From positions 1,512,501 through 1,576,500 of the forward strand of contig NC_022524.1 of the NCBI RefSeq assembly GCF_000473245.1: a stretch of DNA of 64,000 nucleotides, given 5' to 3'. Source of the DNA: Bacillus infantis NRRL B-14911. Lineage in GTDB: Bacteria > Bacillota > Bacilli > Bacillales > Cytobacillaceae. Below are positions 45,668 to 55,299 of the stretch, in pieces (within the stretch, counting starts at the first letter, position 1; every line of letters begins with the position of its first letter). Under the pieces are notes generated by a model. It was not told the origin of the DNA. It ran no database searches and saw only the letters and a list, made by a program, of their open reading frames with translations. The position numbers and the translations under genes were made by a program.

Positions 45668-46046
45668 ATCTTGATTTGTAAGAGCCGGCAGCCTTTCTGG
45701 CATACTCTTTAAGCTGCTGGATAATCTCAAGGCTTTTTTCGCTGCCTTCTGCAGATACGAAGCCATAGGTGCTGCTATTCCATTCGTGCTTTTGCCATAC
45801 CGGCTCACCGGTCATGGTGATAAGAGAATCGTTAATGATGAAAGACATTTCCATCATCAGCTTTTTTTCTCTTACCGGAAGGTCCATGGAAGCCTTGAAA
45901 CGCAGGCCGTTCGGGCTCAAATCCATTATCTCCGCTGTGCCTGGCCTTGCCTCAACCGGTTTATCGTCAATTTTTATAATCCTGAAGGACCCATGGAGCG
46001 GCTTAGGGAATTGAAACCGGAACGGCTCATCCCGTTTATATCTCAT
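45666..46046 (-). CDS. PilZ-domain protein
   Basis: 126 residues. The c-di-GMP binding pattern is present: an RxxxR-like RYKRDEPFRF at the N terminus and DLSPNGLRF (D/NxSxxG) near residue 43, followed by the PilZ beta-barrel. It is probably a single-domain c-di-GMP receptor affecting motility or matrix. No diguanylate cyclase or phosphodiesterase is in the window. Confidence 0.8.
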   Translation of the reverse strand: MRYKRDEPFRFQFPKPLHGSFRIIKIDDKPVEARPGTAEIMDLSPNGLRFKASMDLPVREKKLMMEMSFIINDSLITMTGEPVWQKHEWNSSTYGFVSAEGSEKSLEIIQQLKEYARKAAGSYKSR

Positions 46047-46220
46047 ATGATCACCTTCATATATTTGTTTGTTAATTCTTGTAAGTTTATTGAATCACCA
46101 GACCGCCTTTTTTGCAACCATTTTCTCTGCTGAGTCTATTTCTTCCAATCACTTGCTATGCTTGTATAATTTCATGTTATATTTAAAAAGACAAAATATT
46201 AGAATAATAGAGGTGTGCAA

Positions 46221-47156
46221 ATGCTTGATCAAATAGAAAAACTGAAAAGAGAAATAGGAAAGGTGATTGTCGGCCGGGATAAAGAAGCAGAGTTGCTGGT
46301 GATTTCGCTCATCTTCAATGGCCATGTGCTTCTTGAAAGTGTGCCTGGAACAGGCAAGACACTCATGGCAAAAACATTCGCTGAAACATTTGGAGGAAAG
46401 TTCTCGCGGATTCAATTTACACCGGACGTACTTCCGAGTGATATTACAGGAATCCAATTTTTCAATCCGAAAAACCATGAATTTGAGTTCCGCCCAGGAC
46501 CCATCCTTGCCAATATTGTACTTGCTGATGAAATAAACAGGGCTACCCCGCGGACACAGTCAAGCCTGCTTGAGGCCATGGAGGAACGCCAGGTAACGAT
46601 TGACGGACATACATTCAGGGCGGAAGAACCCTTTATGGTCATTGCGACGCAGAATCCGGCAGAGTCGCAGCAAGGGACCTTTCCGCTGCCGGCAGCACAG
46701 CTTGACCGCTTTTTCATGAGGGTTAAACTGGGCTATCCCAGCCTTGAAGAAGAAAGGATGATAATAAAGGGAAAAAGGAGGCAGTCAGCTGCCGTAAAAC
46801 AGGCTGTAAGCCGGCAGGAACTCGCTTTATTGAGGGAGGCAGCAGCACAGATACATATATCGGAAGAGCTTGAAGGTTATCTGCTCGAAATTGTCAGGAA
46901 GACGAGGGAAACCCCTGCCATCGAACTTGGGGTCAGCCCAAGGGGGTCGCTTGCCCTGCTGAGGGCTGCAATCGGTGCTGCACTGATAAAAGGCAGAAAA
47001 TATGCCGTCCCGGAGGATATCAAGGAAATGGCTCCATATGTGCTGGCACATAGAATCTATCTTACCGCCGAAGCATCCCTTACAAGCACAGAGGAAGAAG
47101 TGATCAAAAAAGTTATTGATTCCGTTGAAGTCCCTGTTGAAGCAGGTGCCCGCTAG
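46221..47156 (+). CDS. MoxR-family AAA+ ATPase
   Basis: 311 residues from ATG 46221 (AGAGGTG upstream; the GTG at 46215 is part of the RBS). Walker A ESVPGTGKTLMAKTF, Walker B IVLADEINRATPRTQSSLLEAMEE, sensor 1 VIATQNPAESQGTF-like and an arginine-finger region QLDRFFMRV; lid domain near the end. MoxR ATPases act as chaperones for metal or complex assembly and normally pair with DUF58/VWA proteins, as here. The next gene starts 2 nt after its stop. Confidence 0.9.
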   Translation: MLDQIEKLKREIGKVIVGRDKEAELLVISLIFNGHVLLESVPGTGKTLMAKTFAETFGGKFSRIQFTPDVLPSDITGIQFFNPKNHEFEFRPGPILANIVLADEINRATPRTQSSLLEAMEERQVTIDGHTFRAEEPFMVIATQNPAESQQGTFPLPAAQLDRFFMRVKLGYPSLEEERMIIKGKRRQSAAVKQAVSRQELALLREAAAQIHISEELEGYLLEIVRKTRETPAIELGVSPRGSLALLRAAIGAALIKGRKYAVPEDIKEMAPYVLAHRIYLTAEASLTSTEEEVIKKVIDSVEVPVEAGAR

Positions 47157-47157
47157 A

Positions 47158-48351
47158 ATGGAGTGGAAAAAGTATACGGTCGAAAACAGGTCCTTGCAGA
47201 TTATGTCTGCACTTGCCCTGCTGCTGGTTTTGCTTAGCCTTTATCTGACCTCGGCAATTTTGTTCCTGATGTCCAGTTTGTTTTTTTGTGTCCTCCTTGC
47301 CAATAATTATTATTTGAAGAAAATGGGGGAAGGAGTCGAATTTGAAAATAAAGCTGTCAGGAAACGGATGTTTATTGAAGAGCATCATGAATGGGAGCTG
47401 GATTTTGTAAATAACGGACTTCCCATTTTGAATGCACGGCTCTACGTCTATTTCGATGATATTGTAATCCCCTTGAAAGGGGTTCAGCAGCCGAGATTTT
47501 CAAAGTACGAGCTATCCATCCCATTCACTCTTCCAAGAAAAGGGGAATATTCAGTCCGGATTCCATTTTCAGCCGGCAGGAGGGGGCTTGCGAAAATCCG
47601 CAGCATGGAGCTTCGGATTCCCCATTTCTTCGGTTTTGGCGAGACAGTGCTGGAATACAGGACAATGATGGCTCAGGAAGCGCTCATCTATCCGAAAAGG
47701 CTGCCTGTAGAAAACAAAGAACAGTTTGTATCAGCAAAACCAGGAAATGAGGCTGCCAGGCATACACTATTTCAGGATGTTTTGTCTCCTGCCGGCACGA
47801 GGAATTACGTGCCCACCGACAGCTTCAATCAAATTCATTGGAAAGCAACGGCAAGGAGCCGGAGCATCCAGACCAAGGTATATGAAAATGTTTCTGAAAA
47901 AGGCCTGCTGCTTTCTTTGAATCTTTCCGAAGGATACTCCATTACTCCGAGGCTTGAGGAGCTTCTGAGCTGTTCGGCCGAGCTTGCATACACAGCTGTA
48001 AAAGAAGGGATTCCCTTTGCGGTTTGCATGAATATCCGGACAGCAGGACCCGTCCCTTTTCAATATATTCCCGCCGGGACCGGAAAGGCGCATCTCCAGA
48101 AGGTGCTGGAAAGCTTTGCGGTTGCAGGCTATCATTCTGTCCTGTATCCATATGACAAGATGGCTGCCCATTATACAAGGCATTTTGCCCTGCAGCCTTA
48201 TATTATCCATGGAGGCTTAAAGCCGCAGGCTGGAGATAAGTATTTTAAAGAATTGGAACAGAAAGGTTTTACAGTGCTCGAAATGCAGCTGCTGGAGCAA
48301 AAAGCCTGGATAAAGCCGTTTCCGAAACCCATTCATAAAGAGGTGATTTAA
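47158..48351 (+). CDS. DUF58 membrane protein
   Basis: 397 residues. Two N-terminal membrane helices (about 15-60) followed by a cytosolic/extracytosolic beta-rich part and the DUF58 signature RNYVPTDSFNQIHWKATARS (about 225-245). Second gene of a MoxR operon; the family is usually a VWA-like partner of MoxR. ATG 47158 lies 1 nt after the moxR stop, so translation is coupled. Confidence 0.85.
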   Translation: MEWKKYTVENRSLQIMSALALLLVLLSLYLTSAILFLMSSLFFCVLLANNYYLKKMGEGVEFENKAVRKRMFIEEHHEWELDFVNNGLPILNARLYVYFDDIVIPLKGVQQPRFSKYELSIPFTLPRKGEYSVRIPFSAGRRGLAKIRSMELRIPHFFGFGETVLEYRTMMAQEALIYPKRLPVENKEQFVSAKPGNEAARHTLFQDVLSPAGTRNYVPTDSFNQIHWKATARSRSIQTKVYENVSEKGLLLSLNLSEGYSITPRLEELLSCSAELAYTAVKEGIPFAVCMNIRTAGPVPFQYIPAGTGKAHLQKVLESFAVAGYHSVLYPYDKMAAHYTRHFALQPYIIHGGLKPQAGDKYFKELEQKGFTVLEMQLLEQKAWIKPFPKPIHKEVI

Positions 48352-49638
48352 TTGCCCGGAATCACATGGCATCCCTATATGACGCTCATTTCGGAGGCTG
48401 CTCTTGCAAGCATGCTGCTCTGCCCAGTGTTTATGCCCTCAGGCGACATGCTGCCGGTGTTATATTCGTTTTCTCTCCTGGCATCATCAGCCGTGCTGTA
48501 TTTCTTCCTGCTGAATGCCGGCGGCAGCAGAGGGAGCCTGCTGTTTTTTGCCGCTGTACTGCCTTTTATATTCATTGCTGGAACCCTTCTGGGCTTCTCC
48601 TGGTTCGCACTGCTATGTTTCGGGGTACTTGTATTCTGGAGGACAGAAGCTGCCTATAAAGACCCTGAAGGAAGTTCTGACAGCAATCTCTTCCTGCTGG
48701 TTTTCGCGGGGGGCTTTGCCGTTATCCTGGCGGCTGTTTTCCTGGATCGCACATGGATTGGCAAGTTGGTTTGGATGGTCGTCCTGCAGGAAGCCTTTAT
48801 TATTGTAGCAGGATTTTTTTCAAGATTGGCTGCCTCCGGAACTTCCCGAAAAAACAAAGGGCTTCTGATTCGTGATTTTGTACTTGCCATGCTGGGGGTT
48901 TTTGCAATTGGAGCGGCGGCTGTTGCTGCTATTCCCGCTGTCACCGGGCTGTTCTTTTCTATGATGAGGGGCGTTGCTTATCTTTTTGGCGCAGCTGCAT
49001 CCCCATTTTTCCAATGGGCCGAAAAACGCGACTGGAGCGTTTCTTTAAATGAAGAGCCTGAAAGCCAGGATCAGCAGCTGGGTGAGAGCAGGGAACAGCC
49101 TTTAATGGAAGAACAGGGCCAGGGATTTGAAATGGTGCTGGCAGCAGCTGCTGCAGCCAGTCTTATTTTTATCATGTACTATCTATATAAAAAAAGAAAG
49201 AAAACTTCCGGAAATGCGATGCAGGATAAAGAGAAATCATATATCACTGTCGAGCGGGAGCCTGGCAGTAATGGAGGCATGGACCGCGGAAAAAAACGGA
49301 CAGAGGCGCCTTTAGACCCTGTCAGGAGGGAGATATACCAGCTCGAATCATACAGTGATAAACTGCAGCTCGGCAGAAGGCAGTCCGAAAGCTTTCCGGA
49401 GTGGATGAACAGGATCGGCCTGCATGTTGACCCCATTACCAGCAGCATATATGAAAAAGTAAGATACGGAGAAAAGCTGGCTGATGCCGCTGAAGCTGCT
49501 GCTTTTCTAAAAGAGATTGCCTTATTGAAAAAAGATCTGAAGCGGATCCATTTGCATCTTGTTAAGGAAGGGGAACTATCTTCAGCGAGGTTTCTTGGCA
49601 TTTTCCAAAAAAAGCAGCTGAAAGGACGTAAATCCTAA
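48352..49638 (+). CDS. DUF4129-type membrane protein lacking the transglutaminase core
   Basis: 428 residues, TTG start after GAGGTG, immediately after the DUF58 stop. About six membrane helices in the first 200 residues, one more near 260-280, then a C-terminal DUF4129-like domain (about 320-415; YQLESYSDKLQLGRRQSESFPEWMNRIGLHVDP...YEKVRYGE). The usual third member of this operon (YebA/TgpA type) carries a transglutaminase-like domain between these parts; that Cys-His-Asp core is absent here, and the protein is about 300 residues shorter. Function unknown. Confidence 0.7.
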   Translation: MPGITWHPYMTLISEAALASMLLCPVFMPSGDMLPVLYSFSLLASSAVLYFFLLNAGGSRGSLLFFAAVLPFIFIAGTLLGFSWFALLCFGVLVFWRTEAAYKDPEGSSDSNLFLLVFAGGFAVILAAVFLDRTWIGKLVWMVVLQEAFIIVAGFFSRLAASGTSRKNKGLLIRDFVLAMLGVFAIGAAAVAAIPAVTGLFFSMMRGVAYLFGAAASPFFQWAEKRDWSVSLNEEPESQDQQLGESREQPLMEEQGQGFEMVLAAAAAASLIFIMYYLYKKRKKTSGNAMQDKEKSYITVEREPGSNGGMDRGKKRTEAPLDPVRREIYQLESYSDKLQLGRRQSESFPEWMNRIGLHVDPITSSIYEKVRYGEKLADAAEAAAFLKEIALLKKDLKRIHLHLVKEGELSSARFLGIFQKKQLKGRKS

Positions 49639-49692
49639 CATCTAAAGAAGCCTCCGGCATATAAATCTAAAAAGCACGGAGGAGGCGGCGGA

Positions 49693-49974
49693 ATGGAATT
49701 AACAAAACAAGAACGTCTGAACAGGATCGTGGATCTTGCAGATTCAATACTGGAGCAGCTGGTCGAAGACCGGACTGAATTCAGGGCGAAGGATTTGAAG
49801 CAGGCAGCCGAACTGCTTGCAAGATGCGTAAAAGAAATCGCTAAGCTGCAGTCCCATGGGACAGGGAACACCCTATATGAATATGAGGCTGCCATTAATA
49901 AGCTGAGAGTAAGTTATAATATCCTCTTTTTGGGTAAAGAAAAGAAAACAATGGCAAATGAAAGCGTTTCATAA
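49693..49974 (+). CDS. Helical protein, 93 residues, end of MoxR operon
   Basis: ATG after GGAGGAGGCGGCGGA, 54 bp downstream of the DUF4129 gene. A soluble, mostly helical protein (RIVDLADSILEQLVEDRTEFRAKDLKQAAELLARCVKEIAKL) of no family I recognise. It is probably cotranscribed with the MoxR cluster, since no terminator separates them. Confidence 0.65.
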   Translation: MELTKQERLNRIVDLADSILEQLVEDRTEFRAKDLKQAAELLARCVKEIAKLQSHGTGNTLYEYEAAINKLRVSYNILFLGKEKKTMANESVS

Positions 49975-50334
49975 AAAAAATACCTGCAAATCCTTAAAAA
50001 ATAAGGCATTAACGTTGTCTAAGACGGGAGGAAATGCTATTCTTTTTTTTGAGATGTTGGTTGTCTGATGACTTGAAAAAAAGGCGACTAAACTATACTT
50101 AATTTCATACATGAATAAACCATAGATGGAAAAAATACTATTGCGTAGATAAATAACTGCAATATGTACTGGCGCTTTTGGCCTGTTCCATTTAGAACGG
50201 GATGCGGCTTTTATGGGCGTTTCCGGCAACTGCTTAGTCGTTTTGGCATAAATCGGTTAGATTAAGTTAGTAGGCAACAAACTCATATACATCTTGCTAT
50301 AATTATTAATTAATTCTAAAGGAGACTGATCTCA
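49975..50334 (+). promoter_or_regulatory. Long ptsHI leader with an extended -10 promoter
   Basis: 360 bp without a gene. Close to ptsH is TGCTATAAT (50295-50303), an extended -10 with no good -35. A potential hairpin GTTC-CATTTA-GAAC lies near 50184-50198 in a GC-richer patch. No GlcT antiterminator (RAT) site or cre was recognised. Function of the upstream 300 bp is not clear. Confidence 0.45.
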
Positions 50335-50601
50335 ATGGTTGAAAAACAATTCAAAGTAACGGCTGAAACTGGAATCCATGCTCGTCCAGCTACATTATTG
50401 GTTCAAACTGCAAGCAAATTCGATTCTGATGTGCATTTAGAATATAAAGAAAAAAAGGTTAACCTAAAGTCAATCATGGGTGTTATGTCTCTTGGTGTCG
50501 GCCAGGGCGCTGATATTAAAATCATTGCTGAAGGAAACGACGAAGCTGAGGCTGTAAAAGCACTTGAAGACACTCTAACAAAAGAAGGACTTGCTGAATA
50601 A
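50335..50601 (+). CDS. ptsH: Phosphocarrier protein HPr
   Basis: 88 residues. The phosphohistidine His15 lies in [17 protein letters not shown] and the HPrK regulatory Ser46 in [16 protein letters not shown], so the protein serves PTS transport and carbon catabolite repression. AAAGGAGACTGATCTCA precedes ATG. It overlaps ptsI by one base (TAATG). Confidence 0.97.
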   Translation: MVEKQFKVTAETGIHARPATLLVQTASKFDSDVHLEYKEKKVNLKSIMGVMSLGVGQGADIKIIAEGNDEAEAVKALEDTLTKEGLAE

Positions 50602-52316
50602 TGAGCTTTCTACAGGGAATTGCAGCTTCAAGCGGCATTGCGATTGCTAAAGCATACCGTTTGGTAGAACCTGATCTGTCTTTCAGCAAAAAGACGGTTG
50701 AGGATGCAGACAATGAAGTCGGCCGCTTTCAGCAGGCTTTGGCCACTTCCAAATCAGAGCTTGAGGCCATCAGGGAGAAAGCGGAAAAAGACCTGGGCGC
50801 AGATAAAGCGGCCATCTTTGATGCACATCTCCTGGTACTCAGCGATCCGGAATTAATATCACCCATCGAAGACAAGATCAAGACAGAAAAAGTGAATGCT
50901 GAACAGGCATTGAAGGAAACAGCTGATATGTTCGTCAGCATGTTCGAACAAATGGACAATGAGTATATGAAGGAACGCGCAGCAGACATCCGCGATGTCA
51001 CCAAGCGTGTGCTTTCCCATTTGCTTGGAGTCCAGGTCGTCAACCCTAGCATGATTGCCGAAGAAGTGATCATCATTGCAGAAGACTTGACGCCATCTGA
51101 TACTGCGCAGTTGAACAGGCAGTTTGTTAAAGGGTTTACAACTGATATCGGCGGAAGGACGTCCCATTCAGCCATCATGGCCCGTTCAATGGAAATACCT
51201 GCGGTTGTCGGCACTAAGACAGCTACAGAGGAAATCCAGAATGGCGATATGGTGATTGTTGATGGTCTTACCGGCCAGGTTCATGTAAATCCTACACCTG
51301 AGGCGATTGAAAGCTACAAAGAGCAAAACGCTGCCTTTGAAGCTCAGAAAGCTGAATGGGCAAAGCTTGTCAACGAAAAGACGGTTTCTGCCGACGGACA
51401 TCATGTAGAACTGGCAGCCAATATCGGAACGCCTAAGGACCTTAAAGGAGTCATCAATAATGGCGGTGAGGCTGTAGGCCTCTACCGTACAGAATTCCTT
51501 TATATGGGCAGGGACCAGCTTCCGACAGAGGAAGAGCAGTTTGAAGCCTATAAAGCTGTCCTTGAAGGGATGGAAGGAAAGCCTGTTGTTGTCCGTACAC
51601 TGGATATCGGCGGGGATAAAGAGCTTCCTTACCTGAACCTGCCGAAGGAAATGAATCCTTTCCTAGGCTTCCGTGCGATCCGCCTTTGCCTCGAAGAACA
51701 GGATATCTTCCGTACGCAGCTGAGAGCCTTGCTTAGAGCGAGCTCTTACGGCAATCTGAAGATCATGTTCCCAATGATCGCCACTCTGGATGAATTCCGC
51801 CAGGGGAAAGCAATCCTTGAAGAGGAAAAGCAAAAGCTTTCATCTGAAGGCGTGAAAACAGCTGACAAGATTGAGCTTGGCATCATGGTCGAAATTCCAT
51901 CGACTGCGGTCCTTGCCGATCAGTTTGCCAAAGAGGTTGATTTCTTCAGCATCGGCACGAACGATCTGATTCAGTATACAATGGCAGCTGACAGGATGAA
52001 TGAAAGGGTATCTTATTTATACCAGCCATATAATCCGGCTATTCTGCGCCTTGTAAAAATGGTGATCGATGCAGCTCATAAAGAAGGCAAATGGGCTGGC
52101 ATGTGCGGTGAGATGGCAGGGGACGAGACTGCCATTCCGCTTCTGCTCGGCCTCGGTTTGGACGAGTTCTCCATGAGTGCCACTTCCATACTGAAAGCAC
52201 GCTCGCAAATTCTTCGCCTGTCAACGGAAGAAATGAAAGAGCTTGCCGAAAAGGCGCTTCAGATGGGGACTGCAGAGGAAGTAGTGGCAGCTGTTAAGCA
52301 GGCCACACAAAAATAA
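50601..52316 (+). CDS. ptsI: PTS enzyme I (PEP-protein phosphotransferase)
   Basis: 571 residues, the standard length. N-terminal HPr-binding domain, the active-site His in [24 protein letters not shown] (about 175-198), and the PEP-binding barrel with [54 protein letters not shown] and MCGEMAG. It transfers phosphate from PEP to HPr. ptsG and glcT, adjacent to ptsHI in B. subtilis, are absent here, so the glucose permease must be elsewhere. Confidence 0.97.
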   Translation: MSFLQGIAASSGIAIAKAYRLVEPDLSFSKKTVEDADNEVGRFQQALATSKSELEAIREKAEKDLGADKAAIFDAHLLVLSDPELISPIEDKIKTEKVNAEQALKETADMFVSMFEQMDNEYMKERAADIRDVTKRVLSHLLGVQVVNPSMIAEEVIIIAEDLTPSDTAQLNRQFVKGFTTDIGGRTSHSAIMARSMEIPAVVGTKTATEEIQNGDMVIVDGLTGQVHVNPTPEAIESYKEQNAAFEAQKAEWAKLVNEKTVSADGHHVELAANIGTPKDLKGVINNGGEAVGLYRTEFLYMGRDQLPTEEEQFEAYKAVLEGMEGKPVVVRTLDIGGDKELPYLNLPKEMNPFLGFRAIRLCLEEQDIFRTQLRALLRASSYGNLKIMFPMIATLDEFRQGKAILEEEKQKLSSEGVKTADKIELGIMVEIPSTAVLADQFAKEVDFFSIGTNDLIQYTMAADRMNERVSYLYQPYNPAILRLVKMVIDAAHKEGKWAGMCGEMAGDETAIPLLLGLGLDEFSMSATSILKARSQILRLSTEEMKELAEKALQMGTAEEVVAAVKQATQK

Positions 52317-52424
52317 AAACTTTTTTAAAAAAAGGTTTTAACGGGATAATCACGGGGTATATGCAGAGTAAGCACTTAAGCAAGATGTAAGTAAGCTGAT
52401 CATTCTCATTTTCCCCCCTTACTG

Positions 52425-52456
52425 ACCGACTGGCAATGCCAGTCGGTATTTTTTTG
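52425..52456 (+). terminator. Intrinsic terminator of ptsHI
   Basis: ACCGACTGGC (52425-52434) pairs perfectly with 52438-52447 around AAT, followed by a T8-type run. A weaker A/T hairpin lies at 52316-52340. The 52317-52807 gap holds these terminators and no recognisable gene. Confidence 0.88.
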
Positions 52457-52578
52457 TCCATAAACCTCCGCCATAGGAGGAGAAAGCATTCAGACCAGAG
52501 GATGAGAAAAATCCATCCTCTTGATTGTTACTCATCCGTTTCCAGGTTTTTATAATTAAAACATAAGAAACGGAAGGA

Positions 52579-52616
52579 TGCTGATAAAAATGATTAGCAT
52601 GATCATCAGCTTTTTT
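52579..52616 (+). terminator. Second intrinsic terminator-like hairpin
   Basis: GCTGAT (52580-52585) pairs with ATCAGC around an AT-rich inner hairpin (GATTAGCATGATC) and is followed by T6. There is no gene just upstream, so it may end an unseen small transcript or be a remnant. Confidence 0.5.
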
Positions 52617-52807
52617 ATTCAGGATAGATATCGCCAATTGAAAGAAAAACAGAGGAATGAACTGTATATTTCACAAAGCCCCTTTTTAAGCAGGGTCCTC
52701 CATTGAGCCGGACAGAGTGCCGGCAGGATGCCTGATGCACAATCTGTGTAATTTGCCTGTATATTCTGTATAATATTGCTATAACTACATGTACAGGAGG
52801 CTGACTA

Positions 52808-53590
52808 ATGGAATTGAACCTAAAAGGAAAAACAGCGCTTGTCGCTGCTTCCAGCCAGGGGCTGGGAAAGGCAATCGCAAAGGCGCTTCTGCAAGAAGGC
52901 GCGAATGTTATGCTGGCAAGCAGGGATGAGGGAAAGCTGAAGGAAGTTAAGTCAGAGCTTGAGAATCTGGGCGGTGAGGTAGAGTTCATACGTGCAGACG
53001 TCACTTCTGAAAACGATATAAAGAATATGGTGAAAGCTGCAGCTGAACGTTTTGGAGGAATCGATATCCTGGTTAATAATGCAGGAGGCCCTCCTTCCGG
53101 CTCTTTTGAAACTCTTTCAGATGAAGAATGGTTCCAATCTTTCGAACTGAACCTGCTCTCATATGTGCGAAATATAAGGGAAGCACTGCCGTACTTGAAG
53201 AAAAACGGCGGGAAAATCATCAATATTGCCTCTTCCTCCATTAAAGAGCCGATTCCTGGCCTTGTGCTTTCCAATACATTCAGGACAGGGATAGTCGGGC
53301 TTTCCAAGACTTTGGCACAGGAATTTGCTCCATACGGCATCCTTGTGAATACACTGGCTCCGGGGAGAATTGACACGGACAGGGTGAAGCATCTGGATCA
53401 GGTGAATGGGGAAAAAGCGGGTGTCTCACCTGAGGAGATGAAGGAGAAATCAGAAAAATCCATCCCGCTCAATCGCTATGGGACTCCTGAAGAGTTTGCA
53501 AAAGTTGCCGTTTTTCTGGCTTCGGATGCAAATAGCTATATGACAGGAAGTTCGTTTCTTGTGGATGGGGGCATGGTTAAATCAATCTAA
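52808..53590 (+). CDS. Divergent SDR with altered catalytic residues
   Basis: 260 residues. The nucleotide motif is AASSQGLGKAIA (atypical first residue), NNAGG and the strand INIASSS are normal, but where classical SDRs have YxxxK this protein has SNTFR (Ser155 for Tyr, Arg159 for Lys). A GLSKTLAQEF helix and VDGGM end follow as usual. This replacement is known in a subgroup of SDRs, whose activity is uncertain. It may bind cofactor and act as a regulator or use an alternative proton donor. CAGGAGG precedes ATG 52808. Confidence 0.85.
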   Translation: MELNLKGKTALVAASSQGLGKAIAKALLQEGANVMLASRDEGKLKEVKSELENLGGEVEFIRADVTSENDIKNMVKAAAERFGGIDILVNNAGGPPSGSFETLSDEEWFQSFELNLLSYVRNIREALPYLKKNGGKIINIASSSIKEPIPGLVLSNTFRTGIVGLSKTLAQEFAPYGILVNTLAPGRIDTDRVKHLDQVNGEKAGVSPEEMKEKSEKSIPLNRYGTPEEFAKVAVFLASDANSYMTGSSFLVDGGMVKSI

Positions 53591-53592
53591 AG

Positions 53593-53621
53593 AAAAAGCC
53601 GGGAGAGAATCCCGGCTTTTT
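53593..53621 (+). terminator. Intrinsic terminator of the divergent SDR gene
   Basis: AAAAAGCCGGGA pairs perfectly with TCCCGGCTTTTT around GAGAA. Confidence 0.85.
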
Positions 53622-53713
53622 GATTGGTCTGAAATGACGGAATTTCCCTTTTTTAAAAATTAGCGTTTAAGACAGCAGACTATAGGAAATGGTAATGGCA
53701 AGGAGGTGTGTTT

Positions 53714-54172
53714 ATGAAACTATTGATGCCGCTCCTCTTCCTATTGTCTGCGGCCATCTTGCCAGGCTGCATGCCTGCAGACGACAAGGCGATTGTAAAC
53801 AAGCATGCAGAAGCTTATTTGACGAACCAGAATGAGCTTCAGTTCCGCTTTAAGCTTAACAGCCAGATCTTAAGCGGGGAAGAGCTGTTCAAGGTAAAGG
53901 TATTAATACATAACCAAAAGCTTGCAAAGGCGCTCGGTACAAAAGAAATCATTTACGGCGCAGAATCTGTTTATGATGGAGAGTATATGGAAGCTGAAGA
54001 AAATGGCGAAGAGAAAATGGTTTATATGGAACCAATCCCTCTTAAGCAAGATTTGCTCTCCTCGGATATTGAAAGGATGGTCTCCATGGATCAGGCTGTA
54101 TCGGTCGAAGTGTATAATGATCAAAAAGTCATTGCGGAAGCATATCTGACTAACTTTTCAACACAATTTTAG
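53714..54172 (+). CDS. Small lipoprotein of unknown function
   Basis: 152 residues from ATG 53714, 7 nt after GGAGG. Lipoprotein signal with lipobox ILPGC; the mature part (about 130 residues) is a mixed alpha/beta domain with no recognised family. Monocistronic: a terminator follows at 54228. Confidence 0.78.
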   Translation: MKLLMPLLFLLSAAILPGCMPADDKAIVNKHAEAYLTNQNELQFRFKLNSQILSGEELFKVKVLIHNQKLAKALGTKEIIYGAESVYDGEYMEAEENGEEKMVYMEPIPLKQDLLSSDIERMVSMDQAVSVEVYNDQKVIAEAYLTNFSTQF

Positions 54173-54227
54173 GGTTTGCGGTCCCATATAGCGGGTAAAG
54201 AGCTTTACGCGCATAAAATTGGGGATA

Positions 54228-54254
54228 GGCCGGGCAGGAATTGCCCGGTCTTTT
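54228..54254 (+). terminator. Intrinsic terminator of the small lipoprotein
   Basis: GGCCGGGCA (54228-54236) pairs with TGCCCGGTC (54242-54250), one wobble, and is followed by TTTT. Confidence 0.78.
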
Positions 54255-54354
54255 GTCATTTAACAGAACAGAATGTGTCAGGGCTTCTGCAAAGCTGATT
54301 TTATGCCAATATGCTACAATCTAAATGCAGATATAAGCAGAGAGGGGAATGAAA

Positions 54355-55233
54355 ATGGTGTCACCTGAAAAAACAGCCATCGGCTTCATTGGTACAGGGG
54401 TTATGGGGAATAGCATGGCTAAGAACCTGATTGCGGCAGGCTATTCACTGGCTGTGTATACGAGAACAAAGTCCAAGGCGGAAGAGCTTTTGGAACTGGG
54501 CGCCCAATGGGCAGAATCCCCCCGGAAGATAGCCGAAACGTCTGATATCATCATTACAATGGTCGGCTACCCGAAGGATGTGGAAGAGATTTTTCTTGGG
54601 GAAGAAGGCTTGATTGCTCATGGGAAAAAACATACATATTTGATTGATATGACAACATCTACTCCGACTTTAGCCAAAGAAATCTTTGAAAGAGCCCGTC
54701 AGAAGGGGCTGAGAGCCATTGATGCACCTGTCTCAGGCGGCGATATCGGCGCGCGGGAAGGCAGGCTGTCCATCATGGCAGGCGGGGAAAAGGATGACTT
54801 TGACACTTTGCTTCCTTTGCTGGAGGTGCTTGGAAGCAATATTGTCCACCAGGGACCGGCTGGAGCGGGCCAGCATACGAAGATGTGCAATCAAATTGCC
54901 ATTGCATCCAATATGATCGGTGTCAGTGAAGCGATTGTCTATGCAGAAAAGGCAGGGCTTGATCCAGAGACAGTGCTGAAAAGCATTTCTGCAGGGGCAG
55001 CCGGCAGCTGGTCGTTGTCCAATCTGGCACCAAGAATGATTGCAGGGAACTTCGAGCCGGGATTTTACATAAAGCATTTTCTGAAAGATATTTATATCGC
55101 CCTGGAAGAAGCAAGGAAAATGGGCATGGATACTCCCGGACTTGCTCTCTCGGAATCGCTCTACAGGGAGCTTGCTGAAAAAGGGGAAGAAGACAGCGGA
55201 ACACAGGCCCTGTACAAGCATTGGAACAAATAA
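54355..55233 (+). CDS. ykwC: Beta-hydroxyacid dehydrogenase (YkwC-like)
   Basis: 292 residues (ATG 54355 has AGGGG at 7 nt; ATG 54349 abuts it). 3-hydroxyisobutyrate dehydrogenase family: N-terminal [18 protein letters not shown] (NAD(P) motif), substrate loop [19 protein letters not shown], catalytic Lys in [11 protein letters not shown], and the helical C-terminal domain. The real substrate may be 3-hydroxyisobutyrate, tartronate semialdehyde or similar. The name follows B. subtilis synteny (ptsHI ... ykwC ... patA). Confidence 0.85.
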   Translation: MVSPEKTAIGFIGTGVMGNSMAKNLIAAGYSLAVYTRTKSKAEELLELGAQWAESPRKIAETSDIIITMVGYPKDVEEIFLGEEGLIAHGKKHTYLIDMTTSTPTLAKEIFERARQKGLRAIDAPVSGGDIGAREGRLSIMAGGEKDDFDTLLPLLEVLGSNIVHQGPAGAGQHTKMCNQIAIASNMIGVSEAIVYAEKAGLDPETVLKSISAGAAGSWSLSNLAPRMIAGNFEPGFYIKHFLKDIYIALEEARKMGMDTPGLALSESLYRELAEKGEEDSGTQALYKHWNK

Positions 55234-55264
55234 AGAAACTTAAGGCCAGGATGGTGCAGCAAGG

Positions 55265-55290
55265 AACCCGCAGTCTAAGGACTGCGGGTT
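55265..55290. terminator. Bidirectional terminator, ykwC/patA
   Basis: AACCCGCAGTC (55265-55275) pairs perfectly with GACTGCGGGTT (55280-55290) around TAAG, between the convergent genes. Confidence 0.75.
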
Positions 55291-55299
55291 TCTCCAATT

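Noticed and set aside
52490-52560. Short frame MRKIHPLDCYSSVSRFL after ptsI
   Set aside because: No RBS at a suitable distance and no hydrophobic or conserved pattern; likely chance.
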